Shown here one piece after another: positions 50,521 to 59,374 of a stretch of 64,000 nt of DNA (the stretch's first letter is position 1; every line of letters begins with the position of its first letter). The position numbers and the translations under genes are program-made. The DNA is from an uncultured Bacteroidales bacterium (GTDB lineage: Bacteria; Bacteroidota; Bacteroidia; Bacteroidales; Bacteroidaceae), in the NCBI GenBank assembly GCA_902798425.1, contig CADBWR010000005.1, positions 122,650-186,649 of the forward strand, read 5' to 3'. A model generated the notes under the pieces. The model was not told the origin of the DNA, ran no database searches, and saw nothing but the letters and a program-made list of their open reading frames with translations.

Positions 50521-50554
50521 AATGGGCTGACACAAATAAATGAGTCAGCCCATT
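50521..50554 (-). terminator. Intercistronic hairpin in the SusCD operon
   Basis: Perfect 11-bp stem AATGGGCTGAC / GTCAGCCCATT with a 12-nt loop, between the SusE-position gene and the DUF6057 gene. The tail on the minus strand (TATCCTTTAATT) is a weak T-tract, so it may lower expression of the two downstream genes. Confidence 0.65.
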
Positions 50555-50576
50555 AATAAATTACACCACTATGGTA

Positions 50577-51284
50577 TTACAGCTCATAATAGAACTTAGT
50601 AATCGTGATATTGGCATCGCCCGTAAAGAGCAGGTGCTGTTCTTTACATCTGTCAGCAAACTCTTGAGTAAAGGTAAACTGAACCTTGCAGGGAACTTCC
50701 GTGATGGGAATGTCATCACACAGTTGCATAGACCACCAACCAGTGGTGATTCGGAGGTTGGCACCAGGCGTGGCTTCCTTGATGTCGAGGCTCATCTTCT
50801 TGCCTACCATCCAGTCGTAAGTATCATCGTCGAGCCAAGGTAGAATACCTTCATTGGTCTTACCAACACAGAAACGGAGCGTACCATTCCAAGTACCATC
50901 TTGAGCTGCCTCACCTTGCCATACGATGGTCTCAAGCACAGGAAGTGGGTGAGTCATCTTAGTAACAGTAATAGGATACTGCTTCTCAACAATTTCACCA
51001 TTAGCGGTAAACAACTTGATGTAAACAGTGTTTTGGCCCATTTCACGCAAAATCAAGTCTGCATAGTTTGCCTTAATGGTCTGTTTACCATTAGAAATCT
51101 GAGCCGTACCAGCAGAGTGAACAGTAACCTTAACAAGGTTGTCACCATCCTCCTGAACAAGCGTGGCATCAATCTGATCACCACTGATATTTGCAGCTGT
51201 ATTTTCAGTAAACTTCTCGGAAGGATCACAAGCAGTGAACACGAGAGAAACCAGAACAGCTAAAGAATATATTAACTTTTTCAT
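50577..51284 (-). CDS. Lipoprotein in the SusE/SusF position
   Basis: 235 residues, lipobox VFTAC (Cys19). The rest is beta-rich with an Ig-like stretch near 40-110 (VKVTVHSAGTAQISNGKQTIKANYADLILREMGQNTVYIKLF in outline) and a jelly-roll-like second half with many Trp (YDWMVGKKMSLDI, TTGWWSMQL) that could bind sugar. No family is recognised with certainty. Its place right after susD matches that of surface glycan-binding proteins. 22 nt after susD. Confidence 0.75.
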   Translation of the reverse strand: MKKLIYSLAVLVSLVFTACDPSEKFTENTAANISGDQIDATLVQEDGDNLVKVTVHSAGTAQISNGKQTIKANYADLILREMGQNTVYIKLFTANGEIVEKQYPITVTKMTHPLPVLETIVWQGEAAQDGTWNGTLRFCVGKTNEGILPWLDDDTYDWMVGKKMSLDIKEATPGANLRITTGWWSMQLCDDIPITEVPCKVQFTFTQEFADRCKEQHLLFTGDANITITKFYYEL

Positions 51285-51306
51285 ATTCGTTCTAACTAAT
51301 TAAAAA

Positions 51307-53100
51307 TTAATAACCTGCAAACTGATTTGCTGCATCGTCTTCCCAGCCAGCATTCTGTTTATAGACGCCTCCAGAAAGGTCTATTTGTGCCTTAGGAATA
51401 CGATAGAAGCCCTTAGTAGCGTTGTAACGGGCAGCATAGTTGCTAAAGTCCATCGTAACTTTCTTGCCCAGGTTGTACATGGCCTGACCAGTCTGCTTAG
51501 AAAGAGCTTCGGCGGCAATGCCCCAACGACGGAGGTCATCCCAACGGCTACCCTCAAAGGCCAGCTCCCAACGGCGTTCGTTGCGAAGAGCCTCCTCAGA
51601 ATAGGGAACTTCTGGTAAACCAACACGTGCACGAACACGATTCAAAGGTTTAGCATCCTTCTCCAGCTCAGCATACATCAAGAGCACATCTGCAAAACGG
51701 AAGATTGTAAGTGGTGTACAGTTAGATGCCTGATAGTTACCATTACCATCTGAACCCATTGCATCAATTGACCAAGAGTACTTAGTACCACCTGACGAAC
51801 GTACAGAGGTGATCTTCTTCTGGTGATACATTGACAGCTCTACAGCATCTGAGAATGTTGCTGGATCAAGTTGAGTTTTGCTCATGTCAAGTACAGAAGC
51901 CTCAAGACGAGGATCGTTTGGCTCAATGCGCTTCCAGTCGTTCACCAAATTGGTAGCTACAGTGCCACAACCCCAACCTGTGCTGAATGGATATACAGAA
52001 GTAGGATTAATATCCTGAAGACTCTTACCTGCCTCAATTTCTTCTTTGGTGAGGGTATTTCTCCAGTGGTAACGATCGTCATCCTGGTTGTTACCATCAC
52101 AACGGATGCCAAAGAACAAACCATACTGATTGGTCAGATGAAGTTGTGCAGACCATGCAGACTGATACTGGAAGTTGATGGCGAGGAGAACCTCCTTGTT
52201 ACCCTCTTGATAACAGGTTCCCTTATCAATCATGTCATTGACATAATTGTAATCCTTTGCAGTATACTGGTTAGAGTAAGACCACAACGAACGATAGTCA
52301 GAAAGCAGATCATGACCAGAATTCTCAATACAGTCCTTCAGCTTTTCAGAGACATATGCCTTGTCAATGGCACCATCTGTCTTTGGCCAACTGGTCTCAC
52401 CATAGAAACCAGTATAGAACAGGAATGCTCGTCCTAAGAATGCCTCAGCAGCCCAACGGGTTACTTTGCCGAAAGGAAGTTTCTGCCAACCATCATATTT
52501 ATAAGATGGCATGATAGAAGTAGCCTCATAGATATCGTCGGCAATGTGCTTAAAAATCTCCTTACCATCAATCTGCTTGGGGGCTACCTGTGCCTCAGCG
52601 ACTGTCTCGGGAGCCTTTTCAATAAACGGAACGTTATTGAAGGTCAATACAAGGTAATAGTAGCTATATGCACGCATGAACAACAACTCACCTTTGGTTT
52701 GGTTGCGGGTCTCTTCATCAGCGATATTATCAACAACTCCTAAGGCAGCATTAGCACGAGCGATGGTCTCATACGCATAGGTCCATAGATCCTGCATCTG
52801 ATTGGTCTGGGCATACATGAGTTTGTCAAGTGCCTGCCACCATGGGTCACCGAGTCCGGCACCACCAAACATGTCGTCAGACATAATATTTGCTACAGAG
52901 AAGTATTGTTCGAGGTTGTTACCCTGGAACGGACCATAGAAGCATGATTTATAAACGGCAGCAACCATCTTGTCAACATCCTCATTGGTCGTAGGGAAGT
53001 TCTCGCTATTTTTGCCAGTATAGTCTTGTGAATCGAGGAAGTCCTCGCAAGAAGTAAAGGCAAGCATTGCTGTAGCCGCAATTATTAATATTTTTTTCAT
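51307..53100 (-). CDS. SusD/RagB-family surface lipoprotein
   Basis: 597 residues, lipobox AFTSC (Cys18). SusD features: GELLFMRAYSYYYLVLTFNNVPFI near 135, FRFADVLLMYAELEKDAKPLNRVRARVGLP near 470, RRWELAFEGSRWDDLRRWG near 510 and the final FYRIPKAQIDLSGG. It is the ligand-binding lid of the SusC partner, which lies 29 nt upstream. The substrate is not evident; no glycoside hydrolase is present in the operon. Confidence 0.93.
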   Translation of the reverse strand: MKKILIIAATAMLAFTSCEDFLDSQDYTGKNSENFPTTNEDVDKMVAAVYKSCFYGPFQGNNLEQYFSVANIMSDDMFGGAGLGDPWWQALDKLMYAQTNQMQDLWTYAYETIARANAALGVVDNIADEETRNQTKGELLFMRAYSYYYLVLTFNNVPFIEKAPETVAEAQVAPKQIDGKEIFKHIADDIYEATSIMPSYKYDGWQKLPFGKVTRWAAEAFLGRAFLFYTGFYGETSWPKTDGAIDKAYVSEKLKDCIENSGHDLLSDYRSLWSYSNQYTAKDYNYVNDMIDKGTCYQEGNKEVLLAINFQYQSAWSAQLHLTNQYGLFFGIRCDGNNQDDDRYHWRNTLTKEEIEAGKSLQDINPTSVYPFSTGWGCGTVATNLVNDWKRIEPNDPRLEASVLDMSKTQLDPATFSDAVELSMYHQKKITSVRSSGGTKYSWSIDAMGSDGNGNYQASNCTPLTIFRFADVLLMYAELEKDAKPLNRVRARVGLPEVPYSEEALRNERRWELAFEGSRWDDLRRWGIAAEALSKQTGQAMYNLGKKVTMDFSNYAARYNATKGFYRIPKAQIDLSGGVYKQNAGWEDDAANQFAGY

Positions 53101-53129
53101 AATTTCTGTTGTTTTGCTAAAATGCTATA

Positions 53130-56100
53130 TTAGAACTTAATGTTAACACCAACCAAGTAGGTACGTGGAGCAGGATATACGCCTGTATCAATACCTGATG
53201 CCCATGAATTGCCTGAGCCACCCTCGCCACCTACTTCAGGATCCATTCCTGTGTAGCCGGTAAATGTATAAAGGTTGTTAACTGCTAAATAAAGGCGGAG
53301 CTGCTGCAGAGGACAAGACTTCCAGATTGTCTTGAAATCGTAACCAAGCGTGATGTTAGAGATACGGAAATAATCACCATCCTCAAGCATTGCTGATGAC
53401 ATATTCTTCCAGTTGGGTGTGTCGAAGCCATCGAAGATAGGCAGTTTGTTACTTGTGCCCTCACCCTTCCAAGAGCCATAAACAATCTTCTTGTTGAGGT
53501 TCTGCTCTACGAAGTCCTGGTTTGCCCAAGTACGAAGAATCTGCTGTCCGAAAGCGCCATTACCTGAAATAGAGAAGTCAAAACCCTTAAATGAAACATT
53601 AGCATTTACACCCAACGTAACATCAGGATGAGGATCACCAATGTTTGTACGGTCGTTGTCATCAATAGAACCATCACCATTGGTATCAACAAATATCAGG
53701 TCACCAGGACGTAACTTGTCATTGCCACCATGTACTTTATCCTGATACTTCTTAGAGAACTCAGCAATCTGCTCACCATTCTGGAATACGCCATCGGTCT
53801 TATAGCCATAGAAGAAACCAATAGGCTCACCAACCTGTGCACGATAGACTTCACCTTCGAGCTGATGCCATACTGCACCAGGACCATGGATGATACCTTC
53901 AGAGTTGGCAAGTTTAGTAACCTCATTCTTATTGTATGTCATGTTAGCAGAAACGCCGTAACGAAGACCATTAGCAAGCTGGTCATTCCAACTAAGAGCA
54001 ATCTCAATACCCTTATTTTCTACGTCACCACCATTAATATAAGGAGCACCAATACCATAAACACCGAGGATTGGAGCACGAACCAGCCAATCCTTTGTGG
54101 TCTTCTTATACCAATCGAACGCAAATCCGAGGCGACCGTTCAGGAAACGGGCATCAATACCGAGGTCAATCTGCTCAGAGGTTTCCCATGTAAGATCAGG
54201 ATTGCCCAGAACATTGAACGAGCCACCTGTAGTAGCCTCTTCATGGTTGCCTACACCAAAGAAATAGCTATTGGAAGTATCGAAACCTACCTGTGTCAGA
54301 TACTGGAAGTTAGGAATGTTACAGTTACCATTCTGACCCCAGCTTGCACGGATCTTGAAGAAATCGAGCCAGCTCTTTGTGCCCTCCATAAATGATTCAT
54401 TGGTAATTACCCAACCAGCAGATGCAGAGGGGAAGGTACCCCAACGATGACCACGAGCAAAGTTTGATGAGCCATCAGCGCGCAGCGTTGCCTGGAACAT
54501 GTACTTCTCATCGTAGTTATAGCTTACACGACCAAACCAAGAAGCAAGTGAGTTGTCACCTGTTGGTGTACCACCGACTGAGACGTCAGCCAACTTCTTA
54601 ATCTGCGAATTGCCCACAAAAGCGTGTTTCCAACTATCACCGAAAAGAAGGTTCTTACCAGAAGCGTTCAAATTCTCACCATAGGTATTTTTCTCAATAG
54701 ACTGGCCTGCAACAACATTGATATTGTGCTTGTCAAGGTTGAAGGTATAGGTCAAAGTATTATCTAATGAGATACGTGACCACAGGTTCATTTGCTGAGA
54801 TGCTTCATCCTGGTCAGCAACATTGGTACCAGATGCATGAACTCTTGTCATAGCACGATAAGAGCTGAAACCGAAACGATAACCAAACTGTGACTTGAAG
54901 ATCAAACCTTTGATAGGCTGAATCTCTAAATAGCCAGTAGCATTAACATTCCAGTTATTGCTTTCGTTCAAGCCCTGGCTGGTAGTAGCTGCAATGGCTA
55001 ATGGGTTGACAGCAGAACCAAGAGTCCAACCATCAGTAGCCATCTCCTTATTAGTATAATAATTGCCGTCCTTATCGTAGATAGGAAGCAATGGGTTCGC
55101 ATTCAAAAGATCATGAACGTTATTCCAATACATATTACTTTGCGAGATACCGCTACGGATTCTTCGGTTAATGTTCACATTCTCACCAACAGTGATAACG
55201 TCAAAGTCTCTATTCTTTGAACGAAGAATAACATGCGAAGAATTCAAACGGATGTTGTAACGTTCAAACTTAGACTGGTTCTCACCACCAAGAATACCAT
55301 CTTGTTTGGTGTATGCAAAACCTAAATTGAACTTAGAAACATCATTACCGCCAACCATGCTGAAAGAGTGATTCTGCGTTACGGCACCCTTATGATAAGA
55401 GGCATCAAGCCAATCATAACCTTCCCAGCCATTCTGAAGTTTCTGATTAATGTCAGAAGGAAGCTTAGACGCCCAGTCTGGTTCTGCTGCACCACCATTA
55501 AATTCGCGGAGCTTACGGCTATAAACGTATTCCTGAGCATTGAGAACATCAGCAGCCTTGGCCAAGTACTGCCATCCTACATAACCATCGTAATTAATCT
55601 GGAGTTTACCTGCCTTACCTTGCTTGGTGGTAATCAAAATAACACCATTAGCAGCACGAGCACCATAGATGGCAGCTGAAGCGGCGTCTTTCAAAACGTC
55701 AATAGTCTCAATATCTGACGGGTTAAGGTCATTGAGGCTACCACCTGCAACACCATCGATAACATACAACGGATTGGAATCACCAGTAGTACCAATACCG
55801 CGGATATTCACCTTGTAACCTTCACCTGCCTGACCACTGTTCTGCAGGATCATCACACCTGGAGTCTGACCCTGTAAAGCTGTGAAAGCATCCGTTGTAG
55901 ACAGTTTGGCAATGTCATCACCTTTGACCTGAACGGTAGCACCTGTTACCAATTTTTTCTTCTGAACACCATAACCGATGACAACCACATCATTGAGGGT
56001 GGTGTTGTCTTCCTTTAACACTACGGTAATGTTGGTCTTACCGCCAAGTTTGATGGTTTCAGTAACATAACCTACATAGGTGATTTGAAGGGTTGCGTTG

Positions 56101-56312
56101 GGATCTGCCTTGACAGTAAAATTACCATCCAAATCGGTAATACTACCATCATTAGTTCCCTGAACTTTGACGGAGGCTCCAATAACTGGTTCACCTAACT
56201 CGTCGTTAACTGTTCCCTTGATCGTGCTCTGAGCGAAAGACATTCCGAACGGAATTGCACAGAACAAGAACAACAAAACTAGTTGCTTTTGTAGTGACTT
56301 AAATTTCCACAT
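53130..56312 (-). CDS. SusC-like TonB-dependent outer-membrane receptor
   Basis: 1,060 residues, full-length type. Signal peptide 1-27, carboxypeptidase-D-like domain about 29-110 (IKGTVNDELGEPVIGASVKVQGT), TonB-box/plug start DVVVIGYGVQKKKLVTGA near 112, plug with GIGTTGDSNPLYVIDGVAGG and RAANGVILITTKQGK, then the beta-barrel ending VGVNIKF. First gene of a five-gene minus-strand operon. No anti-sigma/ECF or hybrid two-component regulator is adjacent. Promoter box at 56376-56383. Confidence 0.95.
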   Translation of the reverse strand: MWKFKSLQKQLVLLFLFCAIPFGMSFAQSTIKGTVNDELGEPVIGASVKVQGTNDGSITDLDGNFTVKADPNATLQITYVGYVTETIKLGGKTNITVVLKEDNTTLNDVVVIGYGVQKKKLVTGATVQVKGDDIAKLSTTDAFTALQGQTPGVMILQNSGQAGEGYKVNIRGIGTTGDSNPLYVIDGVAGGSLNDLNPSDIETIDVLKDAASAAIYGARAANGVILITTKQGKAGKLQINYDGYVGWQYLAKAADVLNAQEYVYSRKLREFNGGAAEPDWASKLPSDINQKLQNGWEGYDWLDASYHKGAVTQNHSFSMVGGNDVSKFNLGFAYTKQDGILGGENQSKFERYNIRLNSSHVILRSKNRDFDVITVGENVNINRRIRSGISQSNMYWNNVHDLLNANPLLPIYDKDGNYYTNKEMATDGWTLGSAVNPLAIAATTSQGLNESNNWNVNATGYLEIQPIKGLIFKSQFGYRFGFSSYRAMTRVHASGTNVADQDEASQQMNLWSRISLDNTLTYTFNLDKHNINVVAGQSIEKNTYGENLNASGKNLLFGDSWKHAFVGNSQIKKLADVSVGGTPTGDNSLASWFGRVSYNYDEKYMFQATLRADGSSNFARGHRWGTFPSASAGWVITNESFMEGTKSWLDFFKIRASWGQNGNCNIPNFQYLTQVGFDTSNSYFFGVGNHEEATTGGSFNVLGNPDLTWETSEQIDLGIDARFLNGRLGFAFDWYKKTTKDWLVRAPILGVYGIGAPYINGGDVENKGIEIALSWNDQLANGLRYGVSANMTYNKNEVTKLANSEGIIHGPGAVWHQLEGEVYRAQVGEPIGFFYGYKTDGVFQNGEQIAEFSKKYQDKVHGGNDKLRPGDLIFVDTNGDGSIDDNDRTNIGDPHPDVTLGVNANVSFKGFDFSISGNGAFGQQILRTWANQDFVEQNLNKKIVYGSWKGEGTSNKLPIFDGFDTPNWKNMSSAMLEDGDYFRISNITLGYDFKTIWKSCPLQQLRLYLAVNNLYTFTGYTGMDPEVGGEGGSGNSWASGIDTGVYPAPRTYLVGVNIKF

Positions 56313-56375
56313 ACGTTAGTTTGAATAGTTAATAATTTGGTTAAATAAAAAATATATTTATGTTAATGGTTGCTG

Positions 56376-56383
56376 CAAAGGTA
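56376..56383 (-). promoter_or_regulatory. -7 box of the SusCD operon
   Basis: TACCTTTG on the minus strand, about 63 nt before the ATG. The other bases of 56313-56599 are AT-rich and hold only this box and the trmH terminator. Confidence 0.6.
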
Positions 56384-56560
56384 AGGAAATTATCAACTGG
56401 GGACTTTATTATTTGTAACAAAAAGTTTGTCATTTCTTTCACAGAAGAAGGCCAAAATCGGGAGTGTTTTAATTTTAGGTGGTTCCCGCTGAATATTTTA
56501 GACGAGCAAGAACTTGTATACAATATTTAACTTTTAAGAAAATTACCAAAAAATTACCAA

Positions 56561-56588
56561 AATAAAAACCTTCCGGTTGTAGGAAGGT
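56561..56588 (-). terminator. Terminator of the TrmH-family gene
   Basis: Perfect 7-bp stem ACCTTCC (56568-56574) / GGAAGGT (56582-56588), followed on the minus strand by TTTTTATTTT. 12 nt after the stop. Confidence 0.85.
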
Positions 56589-56599
56589 CTAACATGATG

Positions 56600-57394
56600 T
56601 TATTGTGTAACGGAGGTCTGACGTTGTCGGACTGCCTCAAACATCAAAATGGCGGCAGAAACGGAGACATTGAGGGAGTCACCAATGCCCAGCATGGGAA
56701 TCTTGATATGGGCATCAGCTGCCTGGCGCCATTGGTCGGTCAATCCAGTAGCCTCAGTACCCATCACGATGGCGGTGGGAGAACTCATGCATGTATCATA
56801 GTAGTATCGGGAGTCCTGCAACTGGGCAGTGAGAATCTGGATGCCAAGAGACTTCAGCCACTGGATACACGCTTCAGAGGTGCAGGCGACAGTAGGCACG
56901 CTAAAGAAAGCACCGACAGAGGCACGGATGATATTGGGATTGTAGAGGTCGCACTGTGGGTCGCAGACAATAACAGCATCGACATGGGCGGCATCGGCAG
57001 AGCGCAGAATGGCTCCCACATTGCCTGGTTTCTCAACACGCTCCATGACAACAATCAGGGGGGATTCGCTCAGGTGAAGCTGGTCAAGGGTGTGCTGCCG
57101 GGCGACGACCTCGGCAATGATACCCTCGGTGCCGCCACGATAGGCCACCTTATTATATATATCGGCAGAAACCTGGAAGAGTCGGGCTCCATCAACCATA
57201 GGCTGTTCACCGCCATAAATCTCTGGACACCAAAAGAGAGTATCTACCTGATAACCGGTCTGAATGCAGCGCTCTATCTCTCGCCTACCCTCTACGACAA
57301 ATAGTCCGTGACGGCGGCGCTCCTGTGACTTCTGCTGCAAACCGAGCAACAGCTTCACCTTGGGATTCTGGGCACTGGAGATGATATCAAACAT
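56600..57394 (-). CDS. TrmH/SpoU-family RNA 2'-O-methyltransferase
   Basis: 264 residues. An N-terminal substrate-binding domain (NPKVKLLLGLQQKSQERRRHGLFVVEGRREIERC) is followed by the SPOUT knot with motif 1 ERVEKPGNVGAILRSADAA, motif 2 IVMGTEATGLTDQW and motif 3 IPMLGIGDSLNVSVSAAILMFE. It methylates ribose in a tRNA or rRNA using S-adenosylmethionine; the target is not clear. It lies 15 nt after nadE on the same strand. Confidence 0.93.
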   Translation of the reverse strand: MFDIISSAQNPKVKLLLGLQQKSQERRRHGLFVVEGRREIERCIQTGYQVDTLFWCPEIYGGEQPMVDGARLFQVSADIYNKVAYRGGTEGIIAEVVARQHTLDQLHLSESPLIVVMERVEKPGNVGAILRSADAAHVDAVIVCDPQCDLYNPNIIRASVGAFFSVPTVACTSEACIQWLKSLGIQILTAQLQDSRYYYDTCMSSPTAIVMGTEATGLTDQWRQAADAHIKIPMLGIGDSLNVSVSAAILMFEAVRQRQTSVTQ

Positions 57395-57409
57395 TAGAGA
57401 TTACACATA

Positions 57410-59329
57410 TTAGAGTTCTTCACATTCTTGTAACCACAACGTGCTGCATGCATCACTCGGCATGCGCCAGTCGCCACGGGGCGACAGGGAGATACTGCCC
57501 ACCTTAGGACCATCGGGCAGACAGGAGCGTTTGAACTGCTGCGAGAAGAATCGACGGCAGAAAGTGGTGAGCCACTTCTTAATAGTCTCATCGTCGTAGG
57601 TTCCCTCGAAGGCGCGTTGTGCCAGCAAGTATATCTTGGCAGGGCGGAATCCGAAGCGTAGCATGTAGTAGAGGAAGAAGTCGTGCAACTCGTAGGGACC
57701 TACAAGGTCTTCCGTCTTCTGCTTGATGTTGCCATCCTCGTCAGCGGGTGTCAGCTCTGGTGAGATGGGGGTGTCAACGATATCTATTAAAGTCTCGCTA
57801 ACTACGGCAAAATCACTGAGCTGGGCAATATAGCGCACCAGATACTGGATGAGCGTCTTGGGAACACCACCATTAACGCCATACATAGACATGTGGTCGC
57901 CATTGTAGGTCGCCCAGCCAAGTGCCAACTCGGAGAGATCGCCCGTACCCACTACAATAGCATTGAACTTGTTGGCGAGGTCCATCAGTATCTGGGTACG
58001 TTCACGAGCCTGCGAGTTCTCGTAGGTAGCATCGTGGATGTTGGCATCGTGACCGATATCTTGAAAATGCTGTGTGACAGCGGTGGCAATGGAAATCTCC
58101 ATTTGCGAAATATTCAAGGACTGCATCAGCGATGCAGCATTGTCATGGGTACGGTCGCTGGTACCAAAACCTGGCATGGTTACGCCAACAATTCCTTTGC
58201 GATCAAGTCCTAATTTATCAAAGGTACGCACGCACACGAGAAGAGCAAGCGTCGAGTCAAGGCCTCCGCTAATGCCCACAACCGCGTGTTGGCAGTGAGT
58301 ATGGATAAGACGTTTGGCCAATGCTGCTGTCTGGATATTCAGTATCTCTTCGCACGTGTCAGTCATCTCACTATCAGCAGGGATGAATGGATGAGGATTA
58401 ATAGCACGTGTCAGAACAAAGTCCCTGTTAATGGGAGTCTTGGCTGCAATGATAGCTGCATGAGCATCGCGCTGTGCATTGATAAATGTAGAATTAGTGT
58501 GGCGCTCTGTACGCAAGCGCTCCACATCTATCTGAGCAGTCTGCAGTTGCGGCTGGAATGAGAAACGCTCGCCTTCAACGAGCAGTCTGCCATTCTCAAA
58601 AATCATGGCATTGCCACCATAGACCACATCTTGGGTAGACTCGCCAAAACCGCTGGACGCATAGATATAGCCGCTCATGGTGCGTGCACTCTGCTGAGCA
58701 ATCAGCGAGCGCAGGTAGTTGTGTTTGCCAATCAGTTCGTCGCTGGCAGACAAATTGACGATGATATCTGCACCTGCCATGGTGAGATGGTTGCTGGGGG
58801 GAATAGGTGCCCAGACATCTTCACATATTTCTACTCCAAACTTGACATCACCCATCTGGAACAATTTGGGTTCAGCAGAAAGACGGACAGGAGTGCCAGC
58901 AAGATAGATATCAGTATCGTTGAGGTCTTGCGAAGAAGCAAACCAACGTTTTTCATAAAACTCGTTGTAGTTGGGCAGATAGGTCTTAGACACTACACCC
59001 AGTAATACGCCACTTTGGATGACGGCGGCACAATTGAGCAACAGTCCACCGGCCTGAACAGGCAACCCCACTACACAGACGATATCGAGTTGGCGCGTGA
59101 AATCCAATAATCGGAGCAAGCCCTCTTCAGCCTTGTCAAGCAATAACTTCTCTTTAAACAAGTCCTGACAAGTATAACCTGTCAACGATAATTCTGGGAA
59201 ACACAGCAATTCTACGTTCTGGCTATCTGCCATAGAAATGAGTTTCTCAATCTCCTGTACATTGTACGATACGTCAGCTACTCGAACGGCGGGTACGGCT
59301 GCAGCAACCTTGATAAATCCGTATTTCAT
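57410..59329 (-). CDS. nadE: Glutamine-dependent NAD+ synthetase
   Basis: 639 residues, two domains. The N-terminal nitrilase-like glutaminase has the catalytic Glu in CFPELSLTGYTC, a Lys in VSKTYLPNYNEFYE and the Cys in FGVEICEDVWAP. The C-terminal synthetase has the ATP-binding PP-loop GISGGLDSTLALL near 355 and GTGDLSELALGWATYNGDHMSMY. It makes NAD+ from nicotinate adenine dinucleotide with ammonia from glutamine. It follows queA by 45 nt of heptamer-like sequence. Confidence 0.97.
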   Translation of the reverse strand: MKYGFIKVAAAVPAVRVADVSYNVQEIEKLISMADSQNVELLCFPELSLTGYTCQDLFKEKLLLDKAEEGLLRLLDFTRQLDIVCVVGLPVQAGGLLLNCAAVIQSGVLLGVVSKTYLPNYNEFYEKRWFASSQDLNDTDIYLAGTPVRLSAEPKLFQMGDVKFGVEICEDVWAPIPPSNHLTMAGADIIVNLSASDELIGKHNYLRSLIAQQSARTMSGYIYASSGFGESTQDVVYGGNAMIFENGRLLVEGERFSFQPQLQTAQIDVERLRTERHTNSTFINAQRDAHAAIIAAKTPINRDFVLTRAINPHPFIPADSEMTDTCEEILNIQTAALAKRLIHTHCQHAVVGISGGLDSTLALLVCVRTFDKLGLDRKGIVGVTMPGFGTSDRTHDNAASLMQSLNISQMEISIATAVTQHFQDIGHDANIHDATYENSQARERTQILMDLANKFNAIVVGTGDLSELALGWATYNGDHMSMYGVNGGVPKTLIQYLVRYIAQLSDFAVVSETLIDIVDTPISPELTPADEDGNIKQKTEDLVGPYELHDFFLYYMLRFGFRPAKIYLLAQRAFEGTYDDETIKKWLTTFCRRFFSQQFKRSCLPDGPKVGSISLSPRGDWRMPSDACSTLWLQECEEL

Positions 59330-59374
59330 CTTGTTATTGGACTATTTAACAATTTACTATTGGACAATTTCAAT

